From the NCBI GenBank assembly GCA_028554795.2, contig CM068838.1, forward strand, positions 93,358,974-93,422,973: 64,000 nucleotides of DNA, written 5' to 3'. Shown in pieces: positions 38,961 through 52,143 of the stretch. The DNA is from Sinohyriopsis cumingii (lineage: Eukaryota; Mollusca; Bivalvia; Unionida; Unionidae). A model generated the notes under the pieces. The model was not told where the DNA came from. It worked only from the letters and a program-made list of their open reading frames with translations, and ran no database searches. A program made the position numbers and the translations under genes. Positions within the stretch are counted from its first letter, which is position 1, and every line of letters starts with the position of its first letter.

Positions 38961-39157
38961 TCATGCTTTGTCATGTCTCCGAATAGCGCGGATGTAGAAA
39001 GGTTTAGGTGCATGAGTGCCACCAAAAGTCCCGTCCACATCCTTAATATCAAGTATCTGTTCTTCTGGTGGCATCAGCTCAAAACGCTGGACAACAGCGC
39101 TGATGAAAAGAAGTAGCTCCATTCTTGCCAACGACTCCCCAAGACAGTTTCTTCTCC
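38961..39157 (-). CDS. Cytochrome P450 last exon with haem-binding Cys
   Basis: Minus-strand exon after acceptor TCAATTTCTAG, ending at TGA 38961-38963. With one base carried over from the previous exon it reads GRRNCLGESLARME, containing the Cys that ligates the haem iron, then FELMP and KPFYIRA near the C-terminus. Reading frame and splice phase match exon 39630-40070. This exon is undamaged, unlike its + strand counterpart at 6138-6303. Whether the gene works depends on the frameshift in 41290-41809 and on unseen N-terminal exons. Confidence 0.85.
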
Positions 39158-39629
39158 CTAGAAATTGATAAAGTTTTAAAAGGATTATTGATAAAATGCA
39201 TGCTGTTCAACGCAAAAACGTTAATGTAGACAGTGTAGAATCTGATCTGCTTGCTCAGAAAAACGACTAAAGCATTTTGCAGAAAAACGTCCAACACATG
39301 CACATAAAGATACACAACAAAGCAAAGATTCCTGCAATATAAATGTGTCCTTTAAAAACAGAGTTTTCTCAAACTAGTTTTTAAGTTCTTTGTTTTACCT
39401 TGAGTATTATTAAAGATATATAAAGGTTTATACCCAAGATTGATGACGGTCGTTATTTTGACCATTTGGAAGGATCGATTTGTTATCGTTCTTCAGCTAT
39501 GATTAGTACTACAATTAATTTTGATTGCAAAGATATAATATAGGCGTTTTAATATGTAATCAAATGGTTCGATGACATGACACAACATGGGATGATCCAG
39601 ACTTTAAAAAAGCATAAATCAAGCCTTAC

Positions 39630-40070
39630 CAGTGAAGAACGGAGTAAATTCATCTGGTTTTAACAGAGTTCCCTTGTCACTGACGAACCTCTCAGGTCTG
39701 AAGTTCTCAGGGTCACCCCAAATTTTAGGGTCCGACAAAACCGAGTGTATGTCCGGTAAAAGTTTCATTCCTTTGGGAATGTCGTAGTCCCGAAAGGAAA
39801 CATCCGTCACAGGAGCATGAGAAACGCTTATAATAACAATGCTGCTCATTCGCAACACTTCCATTATGAAAGCCTCGGTGTAAACCAGGTTCTGCTTATC
39901 CTGCATTGATGGAAGTCTTTCCATTCCAACGCTTGCTTTGATTTCCTCAAAGATCCGACTTTGGATATCGGGTCTTTTTGCCAGATAGAATGAAGCCCAT
40001 GTGACTGTGATTGCTGTAGTCTCCGTTCCCGCAAGAAATAGATCCATTACTATAGCCGCTAAATATTCCT
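39630..40070 (-). CDS. Cytochrome P450 (CYP2 clan) exon, I-helix to PERF region
   Basis: 441-nt exon bounded by TTTTGTCTTGCAG and GTAAGG. It encodes the oxygen-activating I-helix AGTETT, the ExxR K-helix (EVLR) and FRPERF, with no stops. Length and phases equal those of the + strand copy at 5034-5474. P450s of this clan are endoplasmic-reticulum monooxygenases using NADPH-P450 reductase. The substrate cannot be told from sequence. Next exon downstream: 38961-39157; upstream: 41290-41809. Confidence 0.9.
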
Positions 40071-41289
40071 CTGCAAGACAAAAATAAAAAGAAAGTATAT
40101 CCCCTCTTACAAGTAATTTTTATTTGTCAGAAATTACTCATCTTTTACCAAAGACACGCTGTCCCGAAAGTATTGGAACGGTCTGGTCTTTTGTTATATG
40201 TATTTTCATAAATTTACAACTTATAAAATTCTGATAGTGTATGGAAGAATTTTCACACATAAATCCTTGTCTAAATCAATACGTTGAGAGGTCGGCTTAT
40301 TTATAAAGGAATTATTTCGCTGTTTCAAACTTAAACTGCACCGACAGGTGAGATAGGCTGTCAGATACGTGTATTGGTATGGGCCCCTCTGCGCCCTCCA
40401 CCAATGGTTAAGGTGGCAAGCATTTATGGAACCTTTCAGTCCGAAAGATTTAAAGAATTGTATGTATTCTGTGTCTTACCGAAAAAATCAAAATTAATTT
40501 AGAAAATTTTAACATTATTTCTGTGATTAATGATCTAGCTGCTCTTCAGAATCATATGTTGATTCATAAGGCTCGTACTTCCATGGGTGCTTTTCGATGC
40601 CTTGTTGCTTTACTTAGTGATCCTTACCAGGAGTCAACTTAATTCCTCTGTATGCTATATGCATGCTGCTATAAGGCATTGATTGTAGTTATATCCCTTG
40701 TGAACATGTAAGGACTGACTTAAAAGAAAGGGTCAAATTAGAATAAGATTCGCCTTCATTATTTTATTTGGAGACCTATCTACAAAAGGTAACATTTAAT
40801 CTTGCTAGAGGGGCCCATGATCCAAATGTTGTAGTGACTGATAGCTATTCAGCAAGCTCCCTAATGGTTTCGGCCCTATCTGGTTCCACTACAGAGGTCG
40901 ATCACTTCGTCCGTATGACTGTTATCCCTATCTAAATATGATATTTTGCTATAATAGACAAAAAAGAATATAGGCGTAGGTTCCATACACTTCAACAACT
41001 GGTCAGCGCCTGTTATAACAGGCTGGAGATCTCGACCCATAACGGATCGTAACAAAGTCGACCCATCACAGATTCCGCTCATACAAATTAAATAATGAAA
41101 TCTGCACGTAACATACTTGGCCCATTACCTAGTCAGCTCACAACAAACTCTGCCTTACATAAAGGGTATTGTTCCTACTAAGAAGTACACCTGCTCGTAT
41201 GGGACAAAGGTTATTAGTTTATTCTATTATTTTCCCTTTCTTAATATTGACAATAACAGTTTTAAATTGACGATTAAATATATTCTTAC

Positions 41290-41809
41290 TTGTAAAAATA
41301 TTATTTTTTCCGTCGCTCTGTTTCTTCATTTCTGATATAAAAGCATCGATAAAATCATCGATATTTCCTTCATCGAATTTGTTCATGTGTTCCTCAATGA
41401 GTTCATTCACAAAATCTTTGACCACTTGTATTTTTCGACTTATGTTTTTGATCCCCAAAAAATCGCCTGGGACGAATCTTAATACAGGCATGAACATAAC
41501 TGGAGATCCAACTGAGACGTAATGTAGAAAAGGAATTGAATCCATCCATAAGTGTTTTAAACCTAGGATCATCGTGGCTGAAATGGCCACCGAAAACGAG
41601 ATGCGAAATCACATTTCCGACACTTGTCTGAATAGGGGCCATCATTTGGAACGGCGTTTCGTTAAATCCTTCTATTTCAGAGAGAAAGAGCTTCACTTCC
41701 GTTTGAATTTTATCTTCAAGTTTGGACTTTCCAAGTCCGTAATTTCTAAGTGTCACTAAAATGAATTTCCTTTGGTTCTTCCATAGGTCTCCAGAAACTG
41801 ATGTGATAC
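41290..41809 (-). pseudogene. Cytochrome P450 upstream exon with internal frameshift
   Basis: 520-nt exon bounded by acceptor TTTTTTACAG and donor GTAAG. The first part reads GDLWKNQRKFIL and LRNYGLGKSKLE, then SVGNVISHLVFGGHF, all typical CYP2-clan helix C to F sequence. Near 41525-41550 the frame changes: the first frame runs to about FKTLMDGFNS, the second continues from about FLHYVSVGSPVMF to the donor. The second frame is the one in phase with exon 39630-40070. A one-base indel explains this, either a real mutation or an assembly error. The N-terminal anchor exon was not found upstream within the window. Confidence 0.8.
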
Positions 41810-41814
41810 CTGTA

Positions 41815-42835
41815 AAAAATAATTATGCAATAACTAATGTTTGAGCTTTTCTTTGATAAACAAATTATATATGCTTGAACAGACGACAACCATATCGGAC
41901 AAAGCGAAATATTCCGTCTCCTCTGGTTTCCTCCCGTTGGTTTAAAATAAACAAACATGTTGTTTTACTGCTTACATTAACTGAAAATTATCTGAATATT
42001 TTGTTAATTTTATCAAAGCTGGATAGTAATCTCAATATATTGAAGAATTACCACAATTACCCCAAATAACTCATATTAAAAAGAGTTAAATGCTATTTAT
42101 AGGATATTCATAAGAAGCCATTAGATATGAATGAAATGTTTAAACAAATAAAGAAGCAAATAAAGAAAGACAGAACATTAACAAATTCTGGTTAACTTAA
42201 GTACTTTGGATGTGAAATATTTGTTTCAACACGAAGTATCCAGGCTTCATATTTTTTTTGGTACTTTATTGCTTTCCTAAGGACGTAAGAAAGTATTCTC
42301 GCCTTTATTTACTTATAACTTTACTTCTAAATTTACATTTACCGCCTATATTCGCTTATAGATCGGGCCTAACCTCACACTTCTCAGACCCAGACCTGCC
42401 GTCAAATATTGCGCCAACAGAGAGGGATCTGTGCACTTTTTAGAAGTGCAAGATGAAGAAGCAACATAGATCCTTATATACCGGTGCGTTATGTGATGGC
42501 AGTTCGGGACCTGGGCTATTTGCAGTTTGTCCGATTTATATGCGAGCACATACGGTAATATATGCTGAATACTTTTCAGTATCTCTTCGTACAGAAATGA
42601 CACAATAACGTGAAAGGTCAGCATAAACATTGGGATTTATTATTCGCTTCATGATATTTCTGGAAAATGTAATACAAAAGTCACATCAATATTTTAAACA
42701 TGTATATAATATATCTTAATTAATTACTGCTGTTTCATACAAGATGTCATGTGATGTGATTTTGATTTTTAACGAAACTTTAACAATTTTTCAGTCATAT
42801 CGCTAAGATGTCTGCAGTGTGGCAGTTTATAGTGA
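41815..42835. other. No recognised feature
   Basis: Searched for the P450 N-terminal exon (membrane anchor plus proline-rich hinge) on the minus strand without success. Confidence 0.4.
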
Positions 42836-42837
42836 TG

Positions 42838-43067
42838 TCTAGCACTGGGGCATCATGCCGCAGACATGTAGCATGATGTCCCACCCAGTCACATTATCCT
42901 GACACCAGGCCGACCAGTCCTAACACTAACCTCTTAATGCTGAACGCCAAGCGAGGCAGCTGTTAGTATCATTTTTTAAGTATCTGGTTTGACTCGGCCG
43001 GGGATCGAACCCACGACCTCCCGCATCCGAGGCGGACGCTCTAACCACTAGGCCACCGGAGCGGTCT
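42838..43067 (-). mobile_element. SINE2, tRNA-derived head with conserved tail
   Basis: On the minus strand the head reads GGTGGCCTAGTGGTTAGAGC (A box) and GTGGGTTCGATCCCCGG (B box). A linker follows, then the tail also found at 26432-26560, containing TGACTGGGTGGGACATCATG. The head folds like a tRNA, but the fused tail makes it a SINE and not a tRNA gene. Confidence 0.85.
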
Positions 43068-43069
43068 TC

Positions 43070-44379
<1,310 letters not shown>

Positions 44380-44507
44380 TAGTATCTAACTGGTTTTGCA
44401 CTGTTCGTTGTCAGTTTATTATATTTCAATCTCTGACACACGAGATCCCTTGCTGGATCCAGTGCACTGGTAAGGATTGTAGTTCGCCGTGTATTTTGTA
44501 TTCTTGA

Positions 44508-44660
<153 letters not shown>

Positions 44661-44988
44661 AGAGATAAATATACACCATTTAGGACGAAAAGTGCTAACC
44701 CTGGATTATACAGGTAGGTGCTTGATAATACTATTGTACATGTAGGCAATCAACACCAATTATTTCACTAACGGGGTTACATTTTAGAATTTGTTTCTAC
44801 ATACCTTGAAGTTGCAGGTATTCACTTTATTTGGATTGGTTTTCATCCATATTCCTTTGGAAGGTCATTATTGAGACGCCTCGATAGGTGCATACGGGAA
44901 ACGCTATGTTAAATTACGTCGACATTTCCGGGCGAAATTAACCAGAACGTGTTATCTAGTACAATCAGGATTGAAAGTCGCGCGCAGT

Positions 44989-44994
44989 GATGTC
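44989..44994. repeat. Polinton A target-site duplication, left
   Basis: GATGTC; the right partner GATATC is at 54422-54427, one mismatch in six. Confidence 0.7.
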
Positions 44995-45200
44995 AGTAGT
45001 TACTGGGGGCGATATAGTGACACTGAGACATAATTAGAATACGAACTGAGGCGATACAGGGACAATATTTATAGAGACAATGAGACTTAGCATTCAAATA
45101 TACCCTCGGGCGAGATAGGGACAAGATGCATAGGGACAACGGGAATTGAACATTGGGAATTTTAACATGGATGGGACAATAGAAGGACCAAATTGTATTT
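44995..45200 (+). repeat. Polinton A left terminal inverted repeat
   Basis: Matches the reverse complement of about 54215-54421 along its length. Shared blocks include GGGACAAKATKYATAGRGAC and GGGAATTTTAACATGG. It has the same subrepeat style as 11076-11390. Confidence 0.85.
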
Positions 45201-45718
45201 TATTGGGCAATAAAATGGGCCTGAAAAGTGCCTTTGCTTTTTCTGTTTACATCATGCCATTAACAAAGAGGGCGTCGCATATGTCTTTTTCTCTTCCTCA
45301 AACTTCTTCTGACTTTTTGACCGTAATGAGGACTCGCGTCAGACAACCTTGTCTCTCGACATGAATTATTTTCCAAATGCTCGTATAAGTGATCTGAATG
45401 AGTGTCCATGATGATTTTGCATACATGGGTAAGTCGGTGCAGAACAGCATCGACGATACAAGGGTAGATGATTCAGCATAAGTCAACATGTTGTGACGAG
45501 AAAAGGTGAAGGAAATGAAGTGAACTGCGATCATTTATAGTGGAAGAGCGGATCGAAACAGATTGAGTTCTTTAACCAATCCTAACACGCATTGCAAGGT
45601 AGAGTTACAGTGAGGAGTCTGTCTTCCAATCCTAAGAGAGCTGACTTTTTCGTCACATTCTCTATATAGGTGCGCTAGCATCTGTGCGCAGAGAATCAAT
45701 GCGACATAGCTTTCAAAC

Positions 45719-46141
45719 ATGACGGTAATTAAGAAGACGATGGATTGGGTACGCCGGCCGTGGAGACGAGAAGCGATGGCATTGCAGTAGCTACCAAAGT
45801 CAACACAAACATACTTCCAGAAGAGACAGATTTTAATTGTCATTTAGTTTATATTCTCTCTTTTTCACATGAATTGGTTTGGGTATTAGCACCTTCACGA
45901 CCTTCTCCTTTCTTACTACACGGGAATGATTTGAAACAGAGACAGAAAGAAGAATCTGAAAAATTGTACAGTAGCAGACATAAGCAGAAAAAGCTTTTCT
46001 CCTTCATTATAAATAGCGAGAAGAAGTAGCTGAAAGAGCGTAACGACAAGAAGGAGAATCATCATTGGAGAAACAAGTCTAAGAGAGAAGGAGAACAGTG
46101 ATAGTCAAACGGTGACGTTACTCTTAGACATGTTGGCATAG
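45719..46141 (+). pseudogene. Polinton gene X (Lys/Glu-rich), copy A
   Basis: ATG 45719, after a TATATA at about 45663 and a leader matching copy C (GTGCGCAG). The start reads KKTMDWV, then the frame is lost. Further on, LKQRQKEESEKL and a downstream SQTVTLLLD block match the copy in Polinton C (61727-62280), separated by frame changes. The frame stops at TAG 46139-46141, well short of copy C. The function is unknown. A charged, probably coiled-coil middle is the only visible character. No histone-like 3' end is visible here, unlike copy C. Confidence 0.6.
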
Positions 46142-46238
46142 TCCAACACCGCCACAAGTAAAGCATTTAAAGTACTAACACATTCGAGAGACGGAGAAGT
46201 GCTCATCTAGAAAATTTTAGAACCTCGGCCTACACGTA

Positions 46239-49200
46239 GCGGTGAAGTTTAAAGATTTCAAATCCTACGCATCGCTGCAGAAAATAGAAGAGGTTATAAC
46301 CAAGGTGTGGGCTTCTTTGTTAACCACTTTGAAACAGCAACCTGAAGCCATAGGGGACGATCGCTTGAGAATTCCTTTTCATCACGACAGTTTGAAGTCT
46401 TCCGTTAGGATCGAGTTTAGCAGCTCAGCAGAATTAACACCTTCCAAAGTCAAGGACAAGATTCAACACGTGCAACAATCACCGATGGAAAAGCGACACT
46501 GTTAATGACCCACGTGTCTCTTCCCAAAAAACCGGACAGCATAAAAAAGTGTTATTGGTGGACGACCTTCGCAGCATCAAGCATAGCCTTGTTCAAATTA
46601 ACAACACTCAAGACCGGATGTGTGTACCCTGTGCCATCGTGGTTCGACGAACGTATGCTGACCAGAACGACACGGCAGAATGGAAAATATATAGAAGAAC
46701 ATTCGAGATTAAAAAGAGCCAAACAACAAAGAGAGACAAAAGTCCTTTTACATCTAGCGGGACAATCCAAAGACACACCCGGTGGCATTCTTGAAAGGTA
46801 AAAATGGCAAGACCTCTTGGCTCCAAGTTAAACGTTGAAGGTGCACCATCAAGAAGTGCGGTGGCCCTCTGTTGTTTCGAAGCAGCAGTTTCACGATGAA
46901 CGTTTCGGTGCCGTAACCCGTATCACCGCATTCCTGGGATACAGCTATTATTGTGTAAAATGTGACTATGACTATAACAATCGAGACCAACACAAGCACT
47001 GAGGATCGAAATGTTCATGATAGTTTGCCTCACAATCCTGTCTGGACGAACGAAATGAACGAGTGCTTTGCACTGCTTGTCTGCGTACTTTTATCAGTCC
47101 TGCCTGTTACAAAGAACGTCTAAAGACACAAGGTTCACAGAAGAATAGTGCTTGTCAATTTTTGAGATTGTGCCCTACTTGTGGACAAGGCATACGTACC
47201 AACAGTGCTACATCAAAACATACCATTGCAAACAAGAGGAAGATAATGACAACAAGGGAATTTCATCTTTTTCGATTTCGAATGCATGTAAGAGACTGGC
47301 ATTCACATTCCTAATTTCTGTGTGGCCCATCGAAGTACGAGAAGTGCATACAAGAGTCTTTCTCTGGTCATTTCCCTCACTGCAGCAATATTCATGGAGG
47401 ACATGGAGGACGTAAAAAAATGTTTCGGGGACCTAACATACTAGTCGATTTTTCCCGGTGGATCTTAGACCCTATCGACAAGATGTGGAGCCAAGAGGAC
47501 ATCGAACATTATGGAGATAGCCTTCTCCATGTCACGGTAATGGCTCACAATTTATCGGGATATGATGGACAATTTATTTTGAGATACTATAAGGACCAAC
47601 GTACCGAACGTCCTAAAGTGACTTTGAACGGAGCCAAAAACCGTTTGGAATGACAGAAATAGCCAAAGGCTGTTTCCGCACTTTGTTCGTGATAGATCAA
47701 ACCGAAGCCATTTAACACACTGTTCTACCCCATTTACCCGAGGCTCACTACTATGACCCCGACAACAATGGCACCGAAGAACGAGAAGCCTTCTACGCTT
47801 GGTACTAAATTCACGCCTCGGACCCCATCGGATTTCAGGATGAAATGTGAAAGTAATGTTGTTCCGACGTACAGATTTTTCGGCGTTGCTGTGGAAAAGA
47901 TCGAGAACTGTTCATTGAACACGGATGAATCGATCCTTTGAAAGAAGCCAGCACCATTGCCAAAGCATGTTCCTTAGTGTACCGCCAACGATTCATGCCC
48001 AAAAATACCATGGCTGTCATAATCCCCAAACGACGAACTTTGTCAAAAATCAGTACTCGTTCAGAGCCCTATGATGGGTACATTACTTGTGCCACAAGGA
48101 AGGAAAACAAATTGATTTGACATGCCCGCAACACATCAGGCAAAACACCATCGGAAGGTATTCGATGTAAGGATGGGACAAGTAAAACCCCAAGGTTTTG
48201 TATGAGTTTCACGAATGCTTTTTTCACGGATGTCCTTTTTGCTACTTTCAACGTGACACTAAAAACCAGTTTTTACAACGTACCATGAAAGACTCGTACA
48301 AGGCCACTTGTCTGCGGTGCATGAAATTAGAACTGCAAGGATACCAAGTGGTGGAAATGTGGGAACACGGTACGATCACCGTTTGAAAACTGATCCCGAG
48401 TTTAAACGCATAGGATAATTACAGGTTGGTGGACCCACTGAACCCGAGGGACAGTTTGTACGGTGGACGGACACATGCGGCCTCTTAGCTGTACCAAGTC
48501 GAAGGGAAGAAAGGATAAAAAATCATATACTTGGACTTGTGTTCATTGTATCCTTACGTGAGCAAATATTGTCACCTTTCCGCAGGGCACCCACAATTGC
48601 GACCGAATCACACTGACCTCGACAACATTCGCCAATACGAAGGATTGATCAAGTGCAAAGTCTTGCACCCTCTGACTTCTACCATACAATTTTACCTCAC
48701 GATTGCAAACGAAAACTGATGTTTCCCTTGTTCCATACATGTGACAAAGCGTGCAAACAATACCGACCTCAACAGAACACCCAGGAAGAACGCTCCTTGA
48801 CGGGAACATGTGTCAGCGTGGAATTGTTCAAAGATTTGTATTTGGGATACAAAATGTTAGAAGAGTACAAAATTTACTGCTTTCCCAAGTCAGAACTATA
48901 ACACAAGGGCGACGAGACTCAGAAAGGCATTTTCGCAGACTACGTGGATTCCTTTTTTATACTGGCGGCACTCTCACAAAACAGAAAAGAAATTCAGAGC
49001 TAAATACTGGGAGCAGGAAGGCATCACTTTAGCCCACGTGGAGGAAAACGAAGGACGGCGATCGTTTGCCAAAGTGATGTTAAATTACTTATGGGGAAAT
49101 CTGGCACAATGACCAAAGACGGAGTATTTGACAAAACCTTCCCGCTACTTCCAGATGATTCACGACAAAACCAAATACATAAAACACGTGGATGTCCTTC

Positions 49201-49803
49201 GTGAGGACTTGATGTTAGACAATAAAGAAGAAGAACTCGACTTTTTAGAAGCCGACGATTTTGGAAATGTCATCATTGCGGCTTAAGTGACAGCACATAC
49301 TCGCTTAATATTGTACAAAGGTTTATAACTTAGGAGATCGCGGCCTTGTGTTGTGACACGGACAATTGCATCTACATCGATCGCATGGGTCAATGTCACC
49401 CTGACATCGAATGAGACCGTTTAGGTTCCTGGCCGGGCGAGCACCTTGATAACATGATTCTAAGTTTTGCAAGTAGCGGTCCTAAAAATTACGGTTACAA
49501 TTACCGGGAACCAAAAGGAAAAGTGCACAGAGAGAGCAAATGTGAAAGGATTGACTCTCAATTATGGCACCATTCGTGTGGTGAACTTTAACGCGTTGAA
49601 AGAAGCCTTGCAGTCTGGAGAGGATGAAAACTTTAAAGTGACCACCTACGAACCGCACAAGATTGTACGTGTTTACCCACACATGTATCGAATCGTGTAC
49701 CATAAAGGAGTGCGGCTTCCCAACCACTTTACTTTGCCATACGGACACGGCGATATTGGTCGGCGTATAAAGGTGAAAACTTTGAAGAAAGGTTGTACAT
49801 TGT
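46239..49803 (+). pseudogene. Polinton protein-primed DNA polymerase B, pseudogene
   Basis: A family B, protein-primed replicative polymerase spread over many frames. Landmarks in order: N-terminal region (46242-46505), a second N-terminal block with VDDLRSIKHSLVQINNTQDR, a Cys/His-rich zinc-binding region (about 46960-47240), the exonuclease motif FFDFEC (47268-47285), AHNLSGYDGQFIL (about 47543-47581), the FHECFFHGCPFC block (about 48207), polymerase motif A DLCSLYPY (48534-48557), a motif-B-like KVMLNYLWGNLAQ (about 49071-49109), motif C with DTD (49355-49363), and the C-terminal GPKNYGY and GLTLNYGTIR blocks. At least ten stops or frame changes break it. Length is close to a complete gene, so decay was mainly by point changes and small indels. 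Confidence 0.9.
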
Positions 49804-49818
49804 GAATAGAAACTTCAG

Positions 49819-50085
49819 GTGAGAAAGATAAATACTTTTAAACAGATATCATTCAAGCTGGATGACTCTCAAGTTGAATGCGATGCTGTGCCTTGTGATG
49901 AGAGCGATGCCAAACGCTGTAACAGCAGCGATTCAGTACCACCTAATGGGAGTTTTGCTACGACTACTTCAGCAGGACATCATGGCGACTTTGCTATGAC
50001 TACTACTACCACTATACCTACCATGGAAAGTGATGCTGTGCGTTTCAATCCTGATGGATACGAAAGAGATGTCACTCGTTACTGA
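49819..50085 (+). other. Unrecognised Thr/Ser-rich ORF after PolB
   Basis: An 88-codon frame directly after the PolB remnant, with a low-complexity Ser/Thr/Ala middle. It has no homologue elsewhere in the window. It could be a separate small gene or a frame-shifted tail. Confidence 0.35.
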
Positions 50086-50254
50086 ACATTTTACTGGTTT
50101 TTAATTTGGATGTCATCCTCCACGTGAAACCATGAGCCTACCACCCTACGGATGTCATCCAAAAAGGAGTAAACTCCTGCGGATTTCACCGTATCCTCAT
50201 TTAAATGAGGCCGTGAAAGACAAGCATTAGTTCCCTATGCGTTTGCCTGAATAT

Positions 50255-50494
50255 TGCAACTTTGAAAGTTGTTTTCGAACGTTCCAAAGAAAATGACCTA
50301 ACTATCTGGGAGGACCTACCTCCTAAGAATTAGCCAGAGCCGGATTTCTCTACTTGGGCAAAGAAGATCAATTCCAGTGCTTCAGTAGCGGTGTGTCACA
50401 TCACGAGCGGGGACAGAAATATTCGGCCTACCTGGAACATGCTCAATGGTCTCCGGATTGTCACTATCTACTTTTAGTGCAACAACCTCAGTAA
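50255..50494 (+). pseudogene. BIR domain (IAP-type) in Polinton A
   Basis: One frame, interrupted by TGA and TAA in its first third, reads as a baculoviral-IAP-repeat domain. It has an N-terminal FRTFQ block, ELARAGFLYLGKEDQFQCF, and a C-terminal LEHAQWSPDCHYL. The zinc ligands Cys, His and the last Cys (H-x6-C) are in place. The second Cys of the CxxC pair is Ser (CFSS), so zinc binding would be weakened. BIR proteins block caspase-dependent cell death in animals and several DNA viruses carry them, so capture from a host IAP gene is plausible. The stops show that this copy is dead. Confidence 0.8.
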
Positions 50495-50499
50495 TCTGT

Positions 50500-51790
50500 G
50501 GATGGATACTTAACAAGTGAACATTCGTTATTTGACTGTGGAGATGAGATAACGAATTTAACGAATGCCGGTGAAAATTCAAATGAAACGCAATGAACAA
50601 TTGCATCAGTAACGTCACCGAAGTTTAAATCACTGGTACGTGAATGATCTACGAGGACTGATTCAGATGAAAGTGTTCCAATGGTCAGACTCTCTTAAAC
50701 TGGACGTGGGCGAGAAGGATTGGTTTGTTGTTACTCATTTTTTACACTATAAGGTAGACATACTGAACGAATTTCAGAAGAAGAGTTAGAGGATTACCAA
50801 AATCGTTTACACGATAGAAACTTAGTTTAACAGGTACATTTTGAGCAGAGTGTGATGTGCAAGTTAGTGACAAAACCATTTAGATTAGACACTGGAGTAC
50901 AATCATCTCTGTGTAGAAAGTACACTTATTGCCTCTGACATAAAGAGATATAAAAATAGCCAACCATGCCACGACCTTTATCAGTGGTGATATAACATAT
51001 TCCGTGGAAGGAAATCAACGAGTGTATTCAAACGGTGGATGATTACCAACACTTACTACGAGAACTGTGTCCATTGAATCGGGGTCGACGAATGGTGCGT
51101 GTCTTAATGACTTGCTTTCTGGGATTTCATTTACCAACCGATTCCTTGTCGGCTAGGCACGTCCTCTACTGTACCAAACAAAAAACATGATAGCGTTTTC
51201 TTTAAATATCCAGGAGAAACTTGTTCTGTTAAAAGTTTTGCGCTTTCATTTAAAAACTTCACGACCTATGTCTGAAGAAATGTTTCTTTGTGAAATTTTA
51301 GTCACTCCAAACGCTTACGAAGATGTGTGTATAGTTTATGACTTAAAGTGAAATTGTAGTCATTCCGGATGCTTACGAAGACGTATGTATAGTTTATGCC
51401 TTACACTCTTACTGAAAAGATTACGTGACTGGAAACGTTGGGGTTTCGAGGCTTGGACAAAAGAAGTGGTTTAATTGGACGAGATTTGTATTATACATTC
51501 ATAGGAAAAGGTAAACTTATAGTGTCCAGTGGAAAAATTAACTTTTAAGCCTGTGTTATTGATAGTGTCAGAAGAAAAAAGAACCCGACACAGGGGGCAA
51601 CCACCCCCTCCAAGACAGTTCGGTCATTAACATTCCTGAAAGATCATTCTGGGAGGATACTGTGTGACATTCCCTGCAGTATGGCAGACTCTACTGTCTC
51701 TACACCCTCTTCACCCTCTTCCTCCACTTTCAAAGTCATCGACGAACACATATATCGCTATAGTCGGAGGCCTTGTATCTTTTCCATCCC
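50500..51790 (+). other. Decayed Polinton interior, unidentified
   Basis: By position this should hold middle-region Polinton genes. One open stretch at about 51030-51190 contains DDYQHLLRELCPLNRGRR and a hydrophobic run, with no family recognised. A unit of about 57 bp (ACGCTTACGAAGATGTGTGT) is tandemly duplicated at 51297-51405. A capsid or protease assignment is not supported. Confidence 0.35.
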
Positions 51791-51796
51791 TATAAC

Positions 51797-51832
51797 ATGT
51801 TAATTGCCGGACCTAGCTCTTCAGGCAAAACC
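51797..51832 (+). pseudogene. Polinton packaging ATPase, only the Walker A region left
   Basis: Codons from ATG 51797 read MLIAGPSSSGKT, a full P-loop (GxxxxGKT) as at the start of FtsK/HerA-type DNA-packaging ATPases of Polintons. Directly after the Thr codon the sequence becomes an inverted SINE1 fragment, whose TAA ends the frame. Walker B and the rest are absent. The family assignment rests on this motif and the element context. Confidence 0.6.
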
Positions 51833-51915
51833 GAACTCTAACCCACGCATACAGAGGTAAGATGGCAGTGATACGGAACGGTGAGCACTTTAGACCACTC
51901 GGCCACTCGGGGCCC
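51833..51915 (-). mobile_element. SINE1 head fragment inside Polinton A
   Basis: Reverse complement matches the head of the SINE at 55543, including GTGGCCGAGTGGTCTAAAG and ATCACTGCCATCT. The body and tail are missing. It separates the ATPase start from gene Y. Confidence 0.75.
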
Positions 51916-52135
51916 CAAGAAAGAGAGTGAAGAATGGACGTATAAATACAGACTTCAGAAGCAAAGAGAACAGATAGATCAGCAGCAGCAACAACATGAT
52001 CCAGACAGAGGATTTATAGACGCGAAAGAGTTAGCCTTCTCTTTCCGAAGAAGCAGGCCCTATCCTGTGGGAAAGGCTGTCGCCGGACGTGGAAGCATTC
52101 TTAGACGACACAAAATTGCCATAACTTCACCTTGA
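51916..52135 (+). pseudogene. Polinton gene Y, C-terminal part
   Basis: About 72 codons open after the SINE fragment: a charged, Gln-rich helix (RLQKQREQIDQQQQQ), then FSFRRSRPYP and a basic end with GRGSILRRHKIAI. The end resembles that of gene X in copy C (GRGKGLRRLKLIAS), pointing to related C-termini. The N-terminus is lost. A decayed histone-like 3' end begins 8 nt after the stop. Confidence 0.5.
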
Positions 52136-52143
52136 CAACAAAC

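Noticed and set aside
43000..43067. Genuine tRNA gene on the minus strand
   Set aside because: A and B boxes are good, but the acceptor stem does not close and the sequence is fused to a SINE tail seen elsewhere.
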